Positions 52,254 through 61,941 of a DNA stretch of 64,000 nucleotides are shown here, one piece after another. Position 1 is the stretch's first letter. Every line of letters begins with the position of its first letter. A model generated the notes under the pieces. That model was not told where the DNA came from. It saw only the letters and a list, made by a program, of their open reading frames with translations, and did not search any database. The stretch lies in contig CAVXWW010000004.1 of the NCBI GenBank assembly GCA_963765545.1, forward strand, positions 2,261,478 through 2,325,477, read 5' to 3'. A program made the translations under genes and the position numbers. The DNA comes from JARRPM01 sp963765545 (GTDB taxonomy: Bacteria; Pseudomonadota; Gammaproteobacteria; Pseudomonadales; Halieaceae).

Positions 52254-53120
52254 ATGAGAGATCTGAACTACCAACTGAAAATGCTATGCAAACACAGCCA
52301 TGAAGGCAGCTTCAAAACTCGGGTGGGCCGGGAGCGCCAGTTAAGCGCGATCGCCAACCAGTTACACGACCTGGGCTTCCGGCAGATGAAGGCCACGTCA
52401 CTCAAACAGAAGCATGTCCAGGCCCTGGTGGACCACTGGCTGGGACAGAATCTCTCCCCCGGGACCATCAAGAACCGGATGAGTTGCCTGCGCTGGTGGT
52501 CCGAGAAGGTCAACAAGCGGGCCGTGGTGGCCAGCTCCAACGATCATTATGGGATACCGGACCGGCAGTTCGTGTCCGACCAGAGCAAGGCCAAAGACCT
52601 GACGCGGGAACAGCTCGAACGGGTCAAGGACGAACACGTCCGCATGAGTCTGCGCCTGCAACGGGCCTTCGGGCTCCGCAGAGAGGAGGCCCTCAAGATC
52701 CAGCCCCGCGGGGCGGATCGGGGCGACCACCTGCAGCTCAAGGCCAGCTGGACCAAGGGCGGAAAAGAAAGGTCCGTTCCCATCCGCACCCAGGAACAGC
52801 GCGTCCTGTTGGAACAGGCCAAGCGCCTGGCCGGTTTCGGTTCCCTTATCCCACGGGGCCAGCAATACATCGAGCAGCTCAGGATCTATGAGCGCCACAT
52901 AGCCAATGCCGGCCTGTCGAAAATGCACGGCTTGCGCCATGCCTATGCCCAGCAGCGGTACCAGGAACTCACCGGCTGGCCCTCGCCCCATGCAGGCGGG
53001 CCTACCAAAAAGGAACTGACCCTGGTGCAACAACAGACCGACCAGCAAGCCCGCCTGACAATCAGCAAAGAGTTGGGCCATGTCAGAGAACAGATTACTG
53101 CGGTCTACATAGGTAGATAG
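52254..53120 (+). CDS. Integrase_1-type DNA breaking-rejoining protein
   Basis: A 288-residue protein with an N-terminal SAM-like core-binding domain (MRDLNYQLKMLCKHSHEGSF, TLKQ-like helices, GTIKNRMSCLRWW) and a C-terminal tyrosine-recombinase-like domain (RAFGLRREEALKIQP, GGKERSVPIRT, KMHGLRHAYAQQRY). The Arg of the first box, the HGLRH box and a closing Tyr (AVYIGR) are present, so it may be catalytically competent. This family is frequent in integrative elements of gammaproteobacteria and is often annotated as an integrase domain protein. It is followed after 3 bp by the HTH gene. Confidence 0.82.
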   Translation: MRDLNYQLKMLCKHSHEGSFKTRVGRERQLSAIANQLHDLGFRQMKATSLKQKHVQALVDHWLGQNLSPGTIKNRMSCLRWWSEKVNKRAVVASSNDHYGIPDRQFVSDQSKAKDLTREQLERVKDEHVRMSLRLQRAFGLRREEALKIQPRGADRGDHLQLKASWTKGGKERSVPIRTQEQRVLLEQAKRLAGFGSLIPRGQQYIEQLRIYERHIANAGLSKMHGLRHAYAQQRYQELTGWPSPHAGGPTKKELTLVQQQTDQQARLTISKELGHVREQITAVYIGR

Positions 53121-53123
53121 GCG

Positions 53124-53459
53124 ATGCCGATCCAACCCCGCCTGATCCGCCTGCGCGATGCCCCGGCCTACCTGGGCATGAACCGCAATCACTTTAACAA
53201 GGCTGTGCGCCCTGCCCTGACCGAGATTCGCATTGGCAAGCAGGGGGTCGCCTTCGACCGGCTTGAATTGGATGCCTGGGTGGAGCAGTATAAGTCCTGC
53301 AACGGGCGTCCCGCACGAAATCGAGGAGATGAAGTATGGGACGCAATCGAAGCTCCGGGCTGCGGAAGCGGGCTGGGATCTGGCATATCGACAAGCAGGT
53401 CCTCGGCCACCGCATTCACGAAAGCACTGGAACGAGTGAACTCAAAACAGCGGAACTGA
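53124..53459 (+). CDS. Small helix-turn-helix (excisionase-like) protein overlapping the integrase
   Basis: A 111-residue protein with an AlpA/excisionase-like winged helix (IRLRDAPAYLGMNRNHFNKAVRPALTEIRIGKQGVAFDRLELDAWVEQY). The C-terminal part (GISTSRSSATAFTKALERVNSKQRN) overlaps the first 124 bases of the integrase gene in another frame. Similar small proteins with a comparable Ser-rich, ALE-containing tail precede this kind of integrase elsewhere, to my recollection, so the overlap seems to be real coding. It would control excision or integrase expression. Confidence 0.7.
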   Translation: MPIQPRLIRLRDAPAYLGMNRNHFNKAVRPALTEIRIGKQGVAFDRLELDAWVEQYKSCNGRPARNRGDEVWDAIEAPGCGSGLGSGISTSRSSATAFTKALERVNSKQRN

Positions 53460-54430
53460 TGTTAGCCCGCCGGGTTGAGCAGATCAGGCAGGCGTCAGTA
53501 TTCGGCATACGGCCGGTGCGTATTTTTCGCGAGGCGGCCACGCGCTTTCTCGAGGAGAACACCCACCTCGCCACACTCCGAACCTACGCCTTCCATCTGA
53601 AAGAGCTGGACCCGTACATAGGCGAACTGCCGCTGTACCAGGTCCATATGGGAACGCTGCAAGCGTATATAGATAAAAGGAAGAAGGAGGGTAAGAAGAA
53701 CAAGACCGTCAATGGCGCACTGGCAACGGTGCGCAGGGTACTCAACCTGAGTGCCCGCCTGTGGCGCGATGAACACGGTTTAACCTGGCTGGAGACGGCA
53801 CCGCTAATTCAGTTATTGCCGCTGCACGATGCCAGGCGCCCCTACCCGCTCAGCTGGGAGGAGCAACACCGCTTGTTCAAAGCGCTGCCGGATCACCTGA
53901 GCAGGATGTGTCTGTTCAAGGTGAATACCGGGTGCCGGGACGGCGAGGTCTGCAGCTTGCGGTGGGATTGGGAGATCGACGTGCCGGAGCTCGGCACCTC
54001 GGTGTTTCTCATTCCGGGAGCGAAGGTCAAGAACCGGGAGGATCGGTTGGTGGTACTGAATCGGGTGGCAAAGTCAGTGATTGAAGGCGTGCGCGGGCAA
54101 CACCCGGAGCGGGTCTTCACCTACTACGGTCGACCAGTGCGCAGCATCAACAACAATGGCTGGAAGTCGGTGCGGCGAAAGCTGGGGATGCCCATCCGGG
54201 TACACGACTTGAAGCACACCTTCGGTCGCCGCCTGCGCGCGGCCGGGGTGCCATTGGAAACCCGGAAAATACTGCTTGGCCACAAGAACGGCGATATCAC
54301 CACCCACTACTCCGCGCCGGAGTTGGAGGAGCTCATCGAGGCGGCAAACAGGGTGTGTGAAGGAAAGTCCGGCAAAACTCCGGCACTGGTTGTGCTGAGA
54401 CACCGGACGCTGAGCGCGGTAACGCGCTAA
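53336..54430 (+). CDS. Tyrosine recombinase (integrase) of the tRNA-Lys island
   Basis: A 364-residue integrase. Core-binding region at about 60-145 (FREAATRFLEENTHLATLRTYAFHLKELDPYIGEL). Catalytic box residues are Arg201 (NTGCRDGEV), His290 (VHDLKHTFGRRL), His316 (LLGHKNG) and Tyr325 (THYSAP). At the usual second Arg position, HDLRH, this protein has Lys293; that substitution is known in some integrases of this type. The start has GAGGAG at proper distance. Its stop is 24 bp from the right att site, and a remnant of the same gene sits at 35193-35387 beside the partial att. It likely targets tRNA-Lys. Confidence 0.92.
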   Translation: MGRNRSSGLRKRAGIWHIDKQVLGHRIHESTGTSELKTAELMLARRVEQIRQASVFGIRPVRIFREAATRFLEENTHLATLRTYAFHLKELDPYIGELPLYQVHMGTLQAYIDKRKKEGKKNKTVNGALATVRRVLNLSARLWRDEHGLTWLETAPLIQLLPLHDARRPYPLSWEEQHRLFKALPDHLSRMCLFKVNTGCRDGEVCSLRWDWEIDVPELGTSVFLIPGAKVKNREDRLVVLNRVAKSVIEGVRGQHPERVFTYYGRPVRSINNNGWKSVRRKLGMPIRVHDLKHTFGRRLRAAGVPLETRKILLGHKNGDITTHYSAPELEELIEAANRVCEGKSGKTPALVVLRHRTLSAVTR

Positions 54431-54454
54431 GCAGTTGATACAAAACGGGGAAAT

Positions 54455-54499
54455 TGGTGGGCCGTGCTGGATTCGAACCAGCGACCAATTGGTTAAAAG
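54455..54499 (-). other. Right attachment site: 3' part of tRNA-Lys(TTT)
   Basis: This repeats all 45 bases of 35608-35652. It again lacks a matching 5' tRNA half, since the next bases cannot form the anticodon stem. Position directly behind the integrase is typical of an att site. Confidence 0.87.
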
Positions 54500-54739
54500 C
54501 TAAGCAAGGTGAATTTAACTTTCATTAATTCAATATGTTACAAGATCGACCTCTAGCAAAATTCCCATTAAGGCCCATCAAATATCGCTCAAGTCACACA
54601 CAGGCCACACAATACGGCGGAGCCATGAAAACTTAGCGTGCGACAACAAGTAACCATGCTTCGACGATCCGAGACACACCCTCGCGACACGGTGCCGGAT
54701 AAGCTATTCAGGAATTTCTTTCTACGATATTTGGATGAT

Positions 54740-55110
54740 TGACGTAAAGTAATCCACGGCCTGCAGCCGGATACCGTCGTACGTTGGCATCGGCAGGGCT
54801 TCCGCCTTTACTGGCGCTTGAAAAACCGAAGCCCTAAGCCTGGGCGGCCAGCTATTGATGTAGGCCCTCGTAAGCTGATCCGAGAAATGCAGGCAATCAA
54901 CATGCGCAGCGGTGCGCCCCGAATCCATGATGAATTACTCAAGCGTATCGAGATCTCTCAAGCGACAGTCTCAAAATATATGCGGCCTTTGAAGAAATCA
55001 CCTTCAAAAACTTGGCCAACTTTTCTCAATAATCATACAGCTGGACCATGTCATTCTTTTCAATGAGAGACATCCACGCAGAATCCTTCGCGAATACTTC
55101 AGCTATTACC
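54740..55110 (+). pseudogene. Decayed DDE-type transposase/integrase-core fragment
   Basis: The plus strand encodes LQPDTVVRWHRQGFRLYWRLKNRSPKPGRPAID and IREMQAINMRSGAPRIHDELLKRIEISQATVSKYM, a helix-turn-helix linker of rve-type transposases. It continues to TWPTFLNNHTAG, then after a frame change and deletion FNERHPRRILREYFSYYH, which comes from near the end of the catalytic domain. The DDE residues are missing and stops interrupt it. It lies just outside the right att site. Confidence 0.75.
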
Positions 55111-55404
55111 ATAGCTGCTGACAACACTTGCAAAGCTAACTCAACTAGATGGTACTCGCCGATCATTGCAAACCAGAACCGTGTAACCCTTGATCTTCTG
55201 TTTCAGTATCACCGATGGAAAAAGCACTGTCGCAAATTGTTCCAACTCCCGGTAGCCGCTTGAAATTGAAATTTGCCAGGGAAAGTCACCAAATGACATA
55301 ATCTACCCTGTTCCGCGCGGCTACTGGTGAAAAGAGAAGCACCATCCATTCTTCCCCGAAACCTGAGCAGGGAACTTCCAGGAAAACGTAACCAAAGGAA
55401 TGAA

Positions 55405-56460
55405 ATGAAAAAACTGGCCCTGTGGATCATCTGCATATCGCTCACTGGCTGTATGTCCTTCGGCCCCCAGTTCGTCAGCGGGTCCCGCACTGATTACAAT
55501 GTGGTATTGCGACAGGCAGACGACCAGCAGATGCTGCTGAACCTGGTTCGCATGCGCTATCGGGACCAGGCGATGTTTCTTGAAGTGAGTGCGCTTAACA
55601 CCCAGTTCTCTGTCACCAACGCACTGGCTGCCGACACCCAGCTTGGCCAGGGTGACAGCTATCTGGGTTTAGGTGGTAACGTGGTGCTACAAGAGACCCC
55701 CACCATTTCCTACGCACCACTCAAGGGTGCTGACTTTGTTCAGCGGGTATTAACCCCGGTCACCCTGCAAACGCTGTTTTTGCTGGATAATTCAGGCTGG
55801 AGCTCGGAAAGGTTATTACGCCTGCTGGTCGACGAGATGAACACCTACGGTAATGCCCAGGGTGCTAATGGTCCAACGCCGGCCCGGGAACCGTCGTTCC
55901 GCGAGTTCAAGCGCATTTCACACCTGTTGCGCCAGATGGAGTGGGACGACGTGGTTTCAGGCGGTAGGTACAAGGATCAACCCGTGCTGATCTTTGATCC
56001 TGAGGCCCGCTCTCGTGCGGACTATATCGAGTTCACGAGCCTGCTTGGCCTCAACCCCGACAAATTGATGTACCCGGTCATAGTAGCCGCTCGGGGTGGC
56101 GCTGCTGACAGCATCAACCTGCGTTTCAGATCTTTCGCCGGCATTATGTATTTTCTGTCCCAATCAGTTGAAGTGCCGGAGGCGGATGTTGCCGCGGGGT
56201 TGGTGACAGTGACCAGGAACGCCGCGGGTCAACCGTTTGATTGGCATGAGGTCACTGAGGGATTGCTGGCGATCAAATCCAGCCCCAACCCGCCGGACAA
56301 TGCGTCAGTGGCCATTAATTATCGCAACAGCTGGTTCTATATTGACGACTCCGATCTGGACTCAAAGTCCACATTTGTACTGCTGGGTCAGGTGTATCAG
56401 CTTCAGGCCGGCGATGCGAAAACCGTCGCGCCCGTACTGACTCTTCCGGTCGGTAATTGA
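55405..56460 (+). CDS. Uncharacterised lipoprotein
   Basis: A 351-residue protein with a lipoprotein signal (MKKLALWIICISLTGCMS; lipobox LTGC). The mature part has DYNVVLRQADDQQMLLNLVRMRYRDQAMFLEVSALNTQFSV, seen in a conserved but unnamed family of proteobacterial lipoproteins. The rest includes SGWSSERLLRLLVDEMN and YINYRNSWFYIDDSDLDSKSTFVLLGQVYQL-like segments typical of its C-terminus. The start is set by AAAGGAA nine bases before the ATG at 55405. It is convergent with the MscK-like gene. Function unknown. Confidence 0.75.
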   Translation: MKKLALWIICISLTGCMSFGPQFVSGSRTDYNVVLRQADDQQMLLNLVRMRYRDQAMFLEVSALNTQFSVTNALAADTQLGQGDSYLGLGGNVVLQETPTISYAPLKGADFVQRVLTPVTLQTLFLLDNSGWSSERLLRLLVDEMNTYGNAQGANGPTPAREPSFREFKRISHLLRQMEWDDVVSGGRYKDQPVLIFDPEARSRADYIEFTSLLGLNPDKLMYPVIVAARGGAADSINLRFRSFAGIMYFLSQSVEVPEADVAAGLVTVTRNAAGQPFDWHEVTEGLLAIKSSPNPPDNASVAINYRNSWFYIDDSDLDSKSTFVLLGQVYQLQAGDAKTVAPVLTLPVGN

Positions 56461-56488
56461 GGCCCTGGTCAACGCGGCGTTGCTGGAG

Positions 56489-59400
56489 TTACACAGCCGG
56501 CTGTGGCCCAGGGTCGATAGAGATGCGCAATGGCTTCTCACTATCCAGGTGCACGTCGCGCTGCGGGAAGGAGATGACGATGCCGGCCTCTTCGAAGCGC
56601 CGGTAAATTTCCAGGTGTAGATCTGTCTTGACCGGCCACATATTATCAACATTATCGATATAGAATCGGCAGATCATGTTTAGTGAGTTATCGCCAAAAT
56701 CACTGAAGATTATGGACGGCGCCGGATCTGTAAGCACGCGCTTATCATCGGCAACCGCTTCAGCCAGAATCTTGAGCGCCAGTGCGGCATCGCTGCCGTA
56801 GGCGACACCCACCGGTAATGTGAGCCTGAGCCGGGTATCGCTCAACGACCAGTTAAGCAGCCTTCCCGTGATGATTTCCTTGTTGGGTATCAGCAGTTCC
56901 TTGCCATCCCAGTCGCGTATAGTGGTCGCCCTGATTCGAATCCGGGTTACGACGCCATCCTGATCACCCACGGTGATAATATCTCCGACACTGATCGGCC
57001 GTTCAAACAGGATAATCAGCCCGCAGATGAAATTGGCAACGATTTCCTGTAATCCAAAACCGATACCAACGCCCAGCGCTGCTACCAGCCATTGTAGCTT
57101 CGACCAGTCCAGGCCGAGTCTGGATAGCGCAACCAGGATACCAACGCCAAGAATGATGTAATTCAACAGGGTGCTAACGGTATAGCGCGTGCCCGCGGAA
57201 ACACTGGTGCGCGAACGCAATACCAGCTCCACCAGCGCAGGTAGTTTGCGGGCCGCATAGACGGTTATACCAATCATCACGACCACAAAAACGACAGTTT
57301 CCAGGGTGATCTGGCTGACCGTTGCCACACCTTCCACCATGACGGTGGAGGTCCATAATGTCACTGCGGACATGGCATTGAACACCGGCAGAATCGGGGC
57401 CCAAAGGAAATACAGCACTGAAATTGCGACCACGATAGCCGCCGCATTCAGTAACTGCCTGGTTTCCTCACCGAGTTCAGCAAGGTTCTCCTTGTTTTCT
57501 TCGACGACCCCCATCTCTGAAAGCGGCTGGTCTGGTTGCGACTCTCTCGCTTTTAGCAGCTCTTCAAAGCGCAGCCGACGGCGCGCAAGCTGCAGCCAGT
57601 GCATCAGAAAACTGTAGCCGATTGCCAGCGCGACGCCGGCCTGGAGGGTGTCCATAACCGTGTTGATTACAAAAATCACGGACAAGCGTAATCCAAAAGC
57701 GACAGCGATAGTGACGGCGAAGGAAAATAACGCCAGGACAAGCTGAAAACGACCATTAAAGGTCGTCAGTATTTTCCTGCCGCCAGTCTTTAGTGCCTGC
57801 GAAAACCCACGTGCGATATGCAGGGCTATCCAGAGGGTAAGGGCCAACATCGCCATGCGTCCCAGTAAAGGCGCGGTGCCGTACAGGCGATACAGGACCG
57901 CAGCAAGGACAAGTGCTGGTAACAACCAGCGCAAAAACCATTTGGTTTCCAGCCGCAAACGATCACAGATTTGTGTGCTCCATTGAAAATGCTTACGCGC
58001 TACCCCGTTTTCTTCGCACAGCATGCTCAGCAGCTTTGCGGTAAATAACCAGATAGCCACGTTATACAGGACAATGTTCAAAACTACGGAGAGTATGGGA
58101 TTGTCTGCGGAGAATAGCGAAGCCAGTGCCGCCACCATCAGCGCAGCCGGTGCCGCCCGCAGAGCAGTGGCCACCAGTGCCAGTGCTGTATGTTTAATAG
58201 ATGCATGGCGCGGTCGCAAGATAAATTCATTCTGGCGGTGCTGGTAATCGCGCAACCGGGAATGAAATAGCAGCAGGATCAATGCCAGTGACGTGAAACC
58301 GAAAAAGCGAGCCTGTAGTGAAACTTCGGTGTCTTTAGCCGCTCCGACCAAGGTTTCTATTTCATTGGGAATATGGGTGAAGTCGGTTTTCCACAATCGC
58401 GAACCGCTGGGCAGCCACAGTACCATGGGGTCGAGGAAGCGCCGGTACTCAGCAATACTTTCCGCGTGCTCATCGTAATTCACCTGAAGCTCGCTCAGCA
58501 TATCGATGACATCAGATTCAACTGAGATAGTACTGCGCAGCAGCTCCCGCCTGGTCAGCAAAATCTCCAGCAGAACTTCGCGCTCCGCTTGCGATACCGT
58601 CACGGGATTCAGCCCCGCAACGCCCAGCGCGGTATTCAGGTAGGCAGTTGCGCTCACCAGTTCCGCCAGGCTCTCCTCATGGCGGATGCGGCTCATTACG
58701 ATATCACCTACCTGACCGGGATTCCCCGCCCCCAGCTCTTGCACCTGCAGCCTGTTGAGTTCCTCCCAGTAAGCCACCAGGGCTTCACCCAGATCGTCAC
58801 TTTCGTGGGCAAATTCAACCACCCGCCGGGCACTTGCAAAACGTTCGGTTAATATGCGATTGGTACGCCGCAATTTCTGCCGCTCAGTGCTGAGGTTGGT
58901 AAAATCCAACTCCAGTTCCCGTCGCTGCTCGCGCAGGATCACGTTTTCGGCCTGATACTGCTGGGCGAGCCCATAGACTGGACTATCACTTGTCAGGTTT
59001 AGCGTGTTCTGCGCAGAGGTGGCTAAAAGCTCATCCTGCAATTGCTTTGACAATAGCCTCGTGCGTTGCACCAGTGCATCGATCTTAACCTGCAGCTCAG
59101 CGCGCTCTACAGTCATGGCGCTGTAGCGAACCGGCTGGCTGTCAAGCTGCGCCGACAGCGCCAGCCGCTCCTCCCGTAAAGATGCCTGTTCCGCTCGCAC
59201 CAGCCATTGGCTCGCCTCGGCAAACGACGGTGCTGCGGCGGGATCGACGACTCCGCCATAGGTCGTCATAGCCTCGAGACGCGCGGCGATTTGATCCAGG
59301 CGCTCGCGTATGGCATCTCTCTTGCTCTCCCTGGCCGCCAGTTGCCGGGTCAGGATGTCCCGCGCCACCCTTGCATCACGGGTAGCACTCTGGGTCAGAA

Positions 59401-59821
59401 GAAGTTCTGCTTCCAGCTCCTGCACCGACTTTTTGGCGATGCTCTCATCGTCGCCCGGCGCAGGCGCCATGGCGTCGAGACGCGCTTGTATCCTGGCCTC
59501 GCGTCGCGGTGCCTCAGTCAGTTCCTCGATATACCTGGCCGCATCGCTTTTATGCACCTGGGCGCTGGTAAGCCAGAGATCAATAGATCGATAGGTCTTC
59601 AGAGGCTCATCTGAATCGGAGAGGCCCTCCTTGCGCAAGGCGGCGACACGCTGGTCAACGAGCGCACTGGTCAGGGCGGGACCGTCCTGGGCAGACACCG
59701 GCACTGCCTGGATGAGTAGGCAGAACATGAATATGCGGGTGACAACAGAAGAAAAGACTATCGAATCTCTCCAGAGTTTTCTGTTATCGCGATAACACCA
59801 CAATCCTTCAGCCACATACAC
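56489..59821 (-). CDS. Large mechanosensitive channel, MscK/KefA-like
   Basis: An 1110-residue protein. After an N-terminal signal (FMFCLLIQAVPVSAQ) comes a periplasmic, largely coiled-coil region of more than 450 residues. Then many membrane helices lead to a C-terminal MscS core with the pore and beta regions LQWLVAALGVGIGFGLQEIVANFICGLIILFERPISVGDIITVGDQDGVVTRIRIRATTIRDWDGKELLIPNKEI, ending ISFPQRDVHLD. This is the layout of MscK or MscM. The start at 59821 has AAGAGG upstream; Met at 59728 is an alternative. It is the second MscS-type channel in the window. Confidence 0.9.
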   Translation of the reverse strand: MYVAEGLWCYRDNRKLWRDSIVFSSVVTRIFMFCLLIQAVPVSAQDGPALTSALVDQRVAALRKEGLSDSDEPLKTYRSIDLWLTSAQVHKSDAARYIEELTEAPRREARIQARLDAMAPAPGDDESIAKKSVQELEAELLLTQSATRDARVARDILTRQLAARESKRDAIRERLDQIAARLEAMTTYGGVVDPAAAPSFAEASQWLVRAEQASLREERLALSAQLDSQPVRYSAMTVERAELQVKIDALVQRTRLLSKQLQDELLATSAQNTLNLTSDSPVYGLAQQYQAENVILREQRRELELDFTNLSTERQKLRRTNRILTERFASARRVVEFAHESDDLGEALVAYWEELNRLQVQELGAGNPGQVGDIVMSRIRHEESLAELVSATAYLNTALGVAGLNPVTVSQAEREVLLEILLTRRELLRSTISVESDVIDMLSELQVNYDEHAESIAEYRRFLDPMVLWLPSGSRLWKTDFTHIPNEIETLVGAAKDTEVSLQARFFGFTSLALILLLFHSRLRDYQHRQNEFILRPRHASIKHTALALVATALRAAPAALMVAALASLFSADNPILSVVLNIVLYNVAIWLFTAKLLSMLCEENGVARKHFQWSTQICDRLRLETKWFLRWLLPALVLAAVLYRLYGTAPLLGRMAMLALTLWIALHIARGFSQALKTGGRKILTTFNGRFQLVLALFSFAVTIAVAFGLRLSVIFVINTVMDTLQAGVALAIGYSFLMHWLQLARRRLRFEELLKARESQPDQPLSEMGVVEENKENLAELGEETRQLLNAAAIVVAISVLYFLWAPILPVFNAMSAVTLWTSTVMVEGVATVSQITLETVVFVVVMIGITVYAARKLPALVELVLRSRTSVSAGTRYTVSTLLNYIILGVGILVALSRLGLDWSKLQWLVAALGVGIGFGLQEIVANFICGLIILFERPISVGDIITVGDQDGVVTRIRIRATTIRDWDGKELLIPNKEIITGRLLNWSLSDTRLRLTLPVGVAYGSDAALALKILAEAVADDKRVLTDPAPSIIFSDFGDNSLNMICRFYIDNVDNMWPVKTDLHLEIYRRFEEAGIVISFPQRDVHLDSEKPLRISIDPGPQPAV

Positions 59822-60225
59822 CTCTTCTTGATCTTGGATATAGAACCCGCTGCCAGACTCCCTGGCAAGGCAGGTTCATACTGCCAGAATACCAAAGCTT
59901 CCCTTTCGGGAGCGCACTCCAAGTCGCGTCGGTCATCTCTGTCTATTAACTACCATAAACAACATAGCGATAGATATCGAATTATGATCCATATTCTCAA
60001 GAACTAAAATCATATCAAGGTAGGGTTCTGACAATTTGACCAGTCCAGGCAGGCAGTAAGAATCCGCCCCCTGATCTCAAGCATCGTTCCTGCTCCACTC
60101 ATCAAACGCACTCATCCCATTATCACGGTAATGCTGCGCGCTGAACCGGTGGCCGTGGACCGCTAAAGCTGTATTTTTCGACCTTAGCGGTTATGCTTGA
60201 GACTGGCTACCGGGAGATGGATACC
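59822..60225. other. Intergenic spacer, nothing recognised
   Basis: This segment is divergent promoter space between the MscK-like gene and a small secreted protein. It is AT-rich around 59940-60020. No RNA, repeat or operator was identified. Confidence 0.4.
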
Positions 60226-60606
60226 ATGATAAACGCGACACCAATACTACCGGCGATTCTGGCATTAATGCTGAGCGGATACAGCAGTGCGGATGATCTG
60301 ACAGACGCTGCCGAGGGGCTGTGTGACACGATCAGAACCTGCGCGCTTGAAGCTGTGGCGGGCCAGGACCTTACCGACACGTTGCGGCACAATATGGACC
60401 CCATACTGGAGAACAACTGCGCCCAAATGCGCAGCCGGGTGCAGGCAGCGCCAGCCAACCATGAACTATACCAGGCAGCGGTCGGCTGCCTGCGGAGCAT
60501 GGAGTCGCTCAGCTGCCCACAGCTGCACAATATGAGCGAGATCAAAACGCCCGAATGTGCAGAGTATGATGGACTGCTAAAAGCAGCGGATTCCGCGACT
60601 CCGTAA
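60226..60606 (+). CDS. Small secreted protein with six cysteines
   Basis: A 126-residue protein with a signal peptide (MINATPILPAILALMLSGYSSA). The mature part has six cysteines (LCDTIRTCALE, NNCAQM, VGCLRSM, LSCPQL, PECAEY), probably in disulfides in the periplasm. I know no family. ATG 60226 is chosen because GGGAG lies nine bases upstream; the open frame starts at 60193. It is convergent with the FadL-type gene. Confidence 0.65.
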   Translation: MINATPILPAILALMLSGYSSADDLTDAAEGLCDTIRTCALEAVAGQDLTDTLRHNMDPILENNCAQMRSRVQAAPANHELYQAAVGCLRSMESLSCPQLHNMSEIKTPECAEYDGLLKAADSATP

Positions 60607-60677
60607 GTGTTCAGAGATGTATTGTCACGGAGACATATCATAGCCGGGAGCAACGCCTCACCTCTGACTGATCCCGG

Positions 60678-61901
60678 TTAGCGCCAGTTATAAGTGAAGT
60701 CCAGGAGCAGTGAATAGTGATCCTTGGATTCACCGGCAACACGTCCTCTGTCCAGAGAACGTCCTGTGTCGATAGGGGCTTCTCCTGTATCGAGTATGTC
60801 CAGGCTGAAGGCAAGGTCGTTACCGTTGTCCAATTTATAGGTAAACCCCGCGCCGACCCCCCACATCTCGTCCATGGAAATTCCGAAAGTGCGGACGTCA
60901 TTGTCCATCGGTTCCTCAACCCACAGCAAGCCAACCGCTCCGCGCATTTTTGCATTGATCGGCCAGCTGGCGCCTATCGTCGAAGCGAAAAAGTCGTTAT
61001 AGATGTTCTTGGGGGCATTGATAGTGCCGGCCTCCAGTGAAATATCTGTTACCCCGAACTTGGAAAACTCCACCCACAGCAAATCCCAGGTGAGTTCCCA
61101 GTCGTTCTGCAGGCGGTGGTAGACGCCAAAGCCGGCCGTCATGGGGACATTGTCGGCAAGATCGATGTTCTGACTTTGCAATCTATCGATGACTTCAGGG
61201 GGAAGTCGAACATCGCGGAAATCTATTTCTGAATCGACATCGATATTCACCTGCGAATTCCAGGTCAGGCCCACTCGGGTGTCCGGCGAAAACGAATACA
61301 GCATGCTGATGCCGGCGCCATAGCCGACACCATCCGCCTCTACAGAAAGCCTGCCGTCCTCAAACCGGTCCCCGATGAGGTTGTTATTCACCCGAGTGTG
61401 CACTTCTGAATCGGCGTACATGATTCGCATGCTGACACCCACCGACAGGCTGTTACTGAACTTGTAGGACGCGGCCGGGCTCAGGGCGACATAGACAAGT
61501 GAAGACCTGTCACTGTAATAGCGGCCTGCCCAGTTGGGTCCATTTGTGGCGCCAAACCCGGTGGGGACATTGAGGGAGTATCCAAAGTTCCAGTTTTCCC
61601 TGAACTGACGGGAATAGTAAAAAGAAGGGACCAGGGCGCCCTGCGGGTCGCGGGGATTACCGCCATCGACCGTGGTGACATTTTCATCCACCTCAAACTT
61701 GGAAAAGTCCACCGCCAGAATACCGTTCAGGGTCATTTGCGTACCCTCTAGCCTGCTCATGCCTGCCGGGTTCGTAAACACCGTCTCAGCTGAATCAGCG
61801 CCGGCAAAGAGCCCGGTGCCGGCAGGGCCATGGGCATGGCTGGTCGCTGCAGCAGCCAGCAATGCCGTAATAGAAGCGAAACGCACCATCGAGTGTGTCA
61901 T
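60678..61901 (-). CDS. FadL/OmpP1-type outer-membrane transport protein
   Basis: A protein of about 407 residues with signal MTHSMVRFASITALLAAAATSHAH. FadL family signatures: SAETVFTNPAGMSRLEGTQMTL, GYSLNVPTGFGATNGPNWAGRYYSDRSSLVYVALSPAASYKFSNSLSVGV. It is a paralogue of the protein at 8.5-9.8 kb and shares many segments with it. Start chosen at 61901 with GGAG upstream. It lies 40 bp behind the HAD-type gene on the same strand, so the two are likely co-transcribed. Confidence 0.88.
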   Translation of the reverse strand: MTHSMVRFASITALLAAAATSHAHGPAGTGLFAGADSAETVFTNPAGMSRLEGTQMTLNGILAVDFSKFEVDENVTTVDGGNPRDPQGALVPSFYYSRQFRENWNFGYSLNVPTGFGATNGPNWAGRYYSDRSSLVYVALSPAASYKFSNSLSVGVSMRIMYADSEVHTRVNNNLIGDRFEDGRLSVEADGVGYGAGISMLYSFSPDTRVGLTWNSQVNIDVDSEIDFRDVRLPPEVIDRLQSQNIDLADNVPMTAGFGVYHRLQNDWELTWDLLWVEFSKFGVTDISLEAGTINAPKNIYNDFFASTIGASWPINAKMRGAVGLLWVEEPMDNDVRTFGISMDEMWGVGAGFTYKLDNGNDLAFSLDILDTGEAPIDTGRSLDRGRVAGESKDHYSLLLDFTYNWR

Positions 61902-61941
61902 TGGTTTCTCCAGAGGATAATTGATAGTTTTTTGGTTTACC

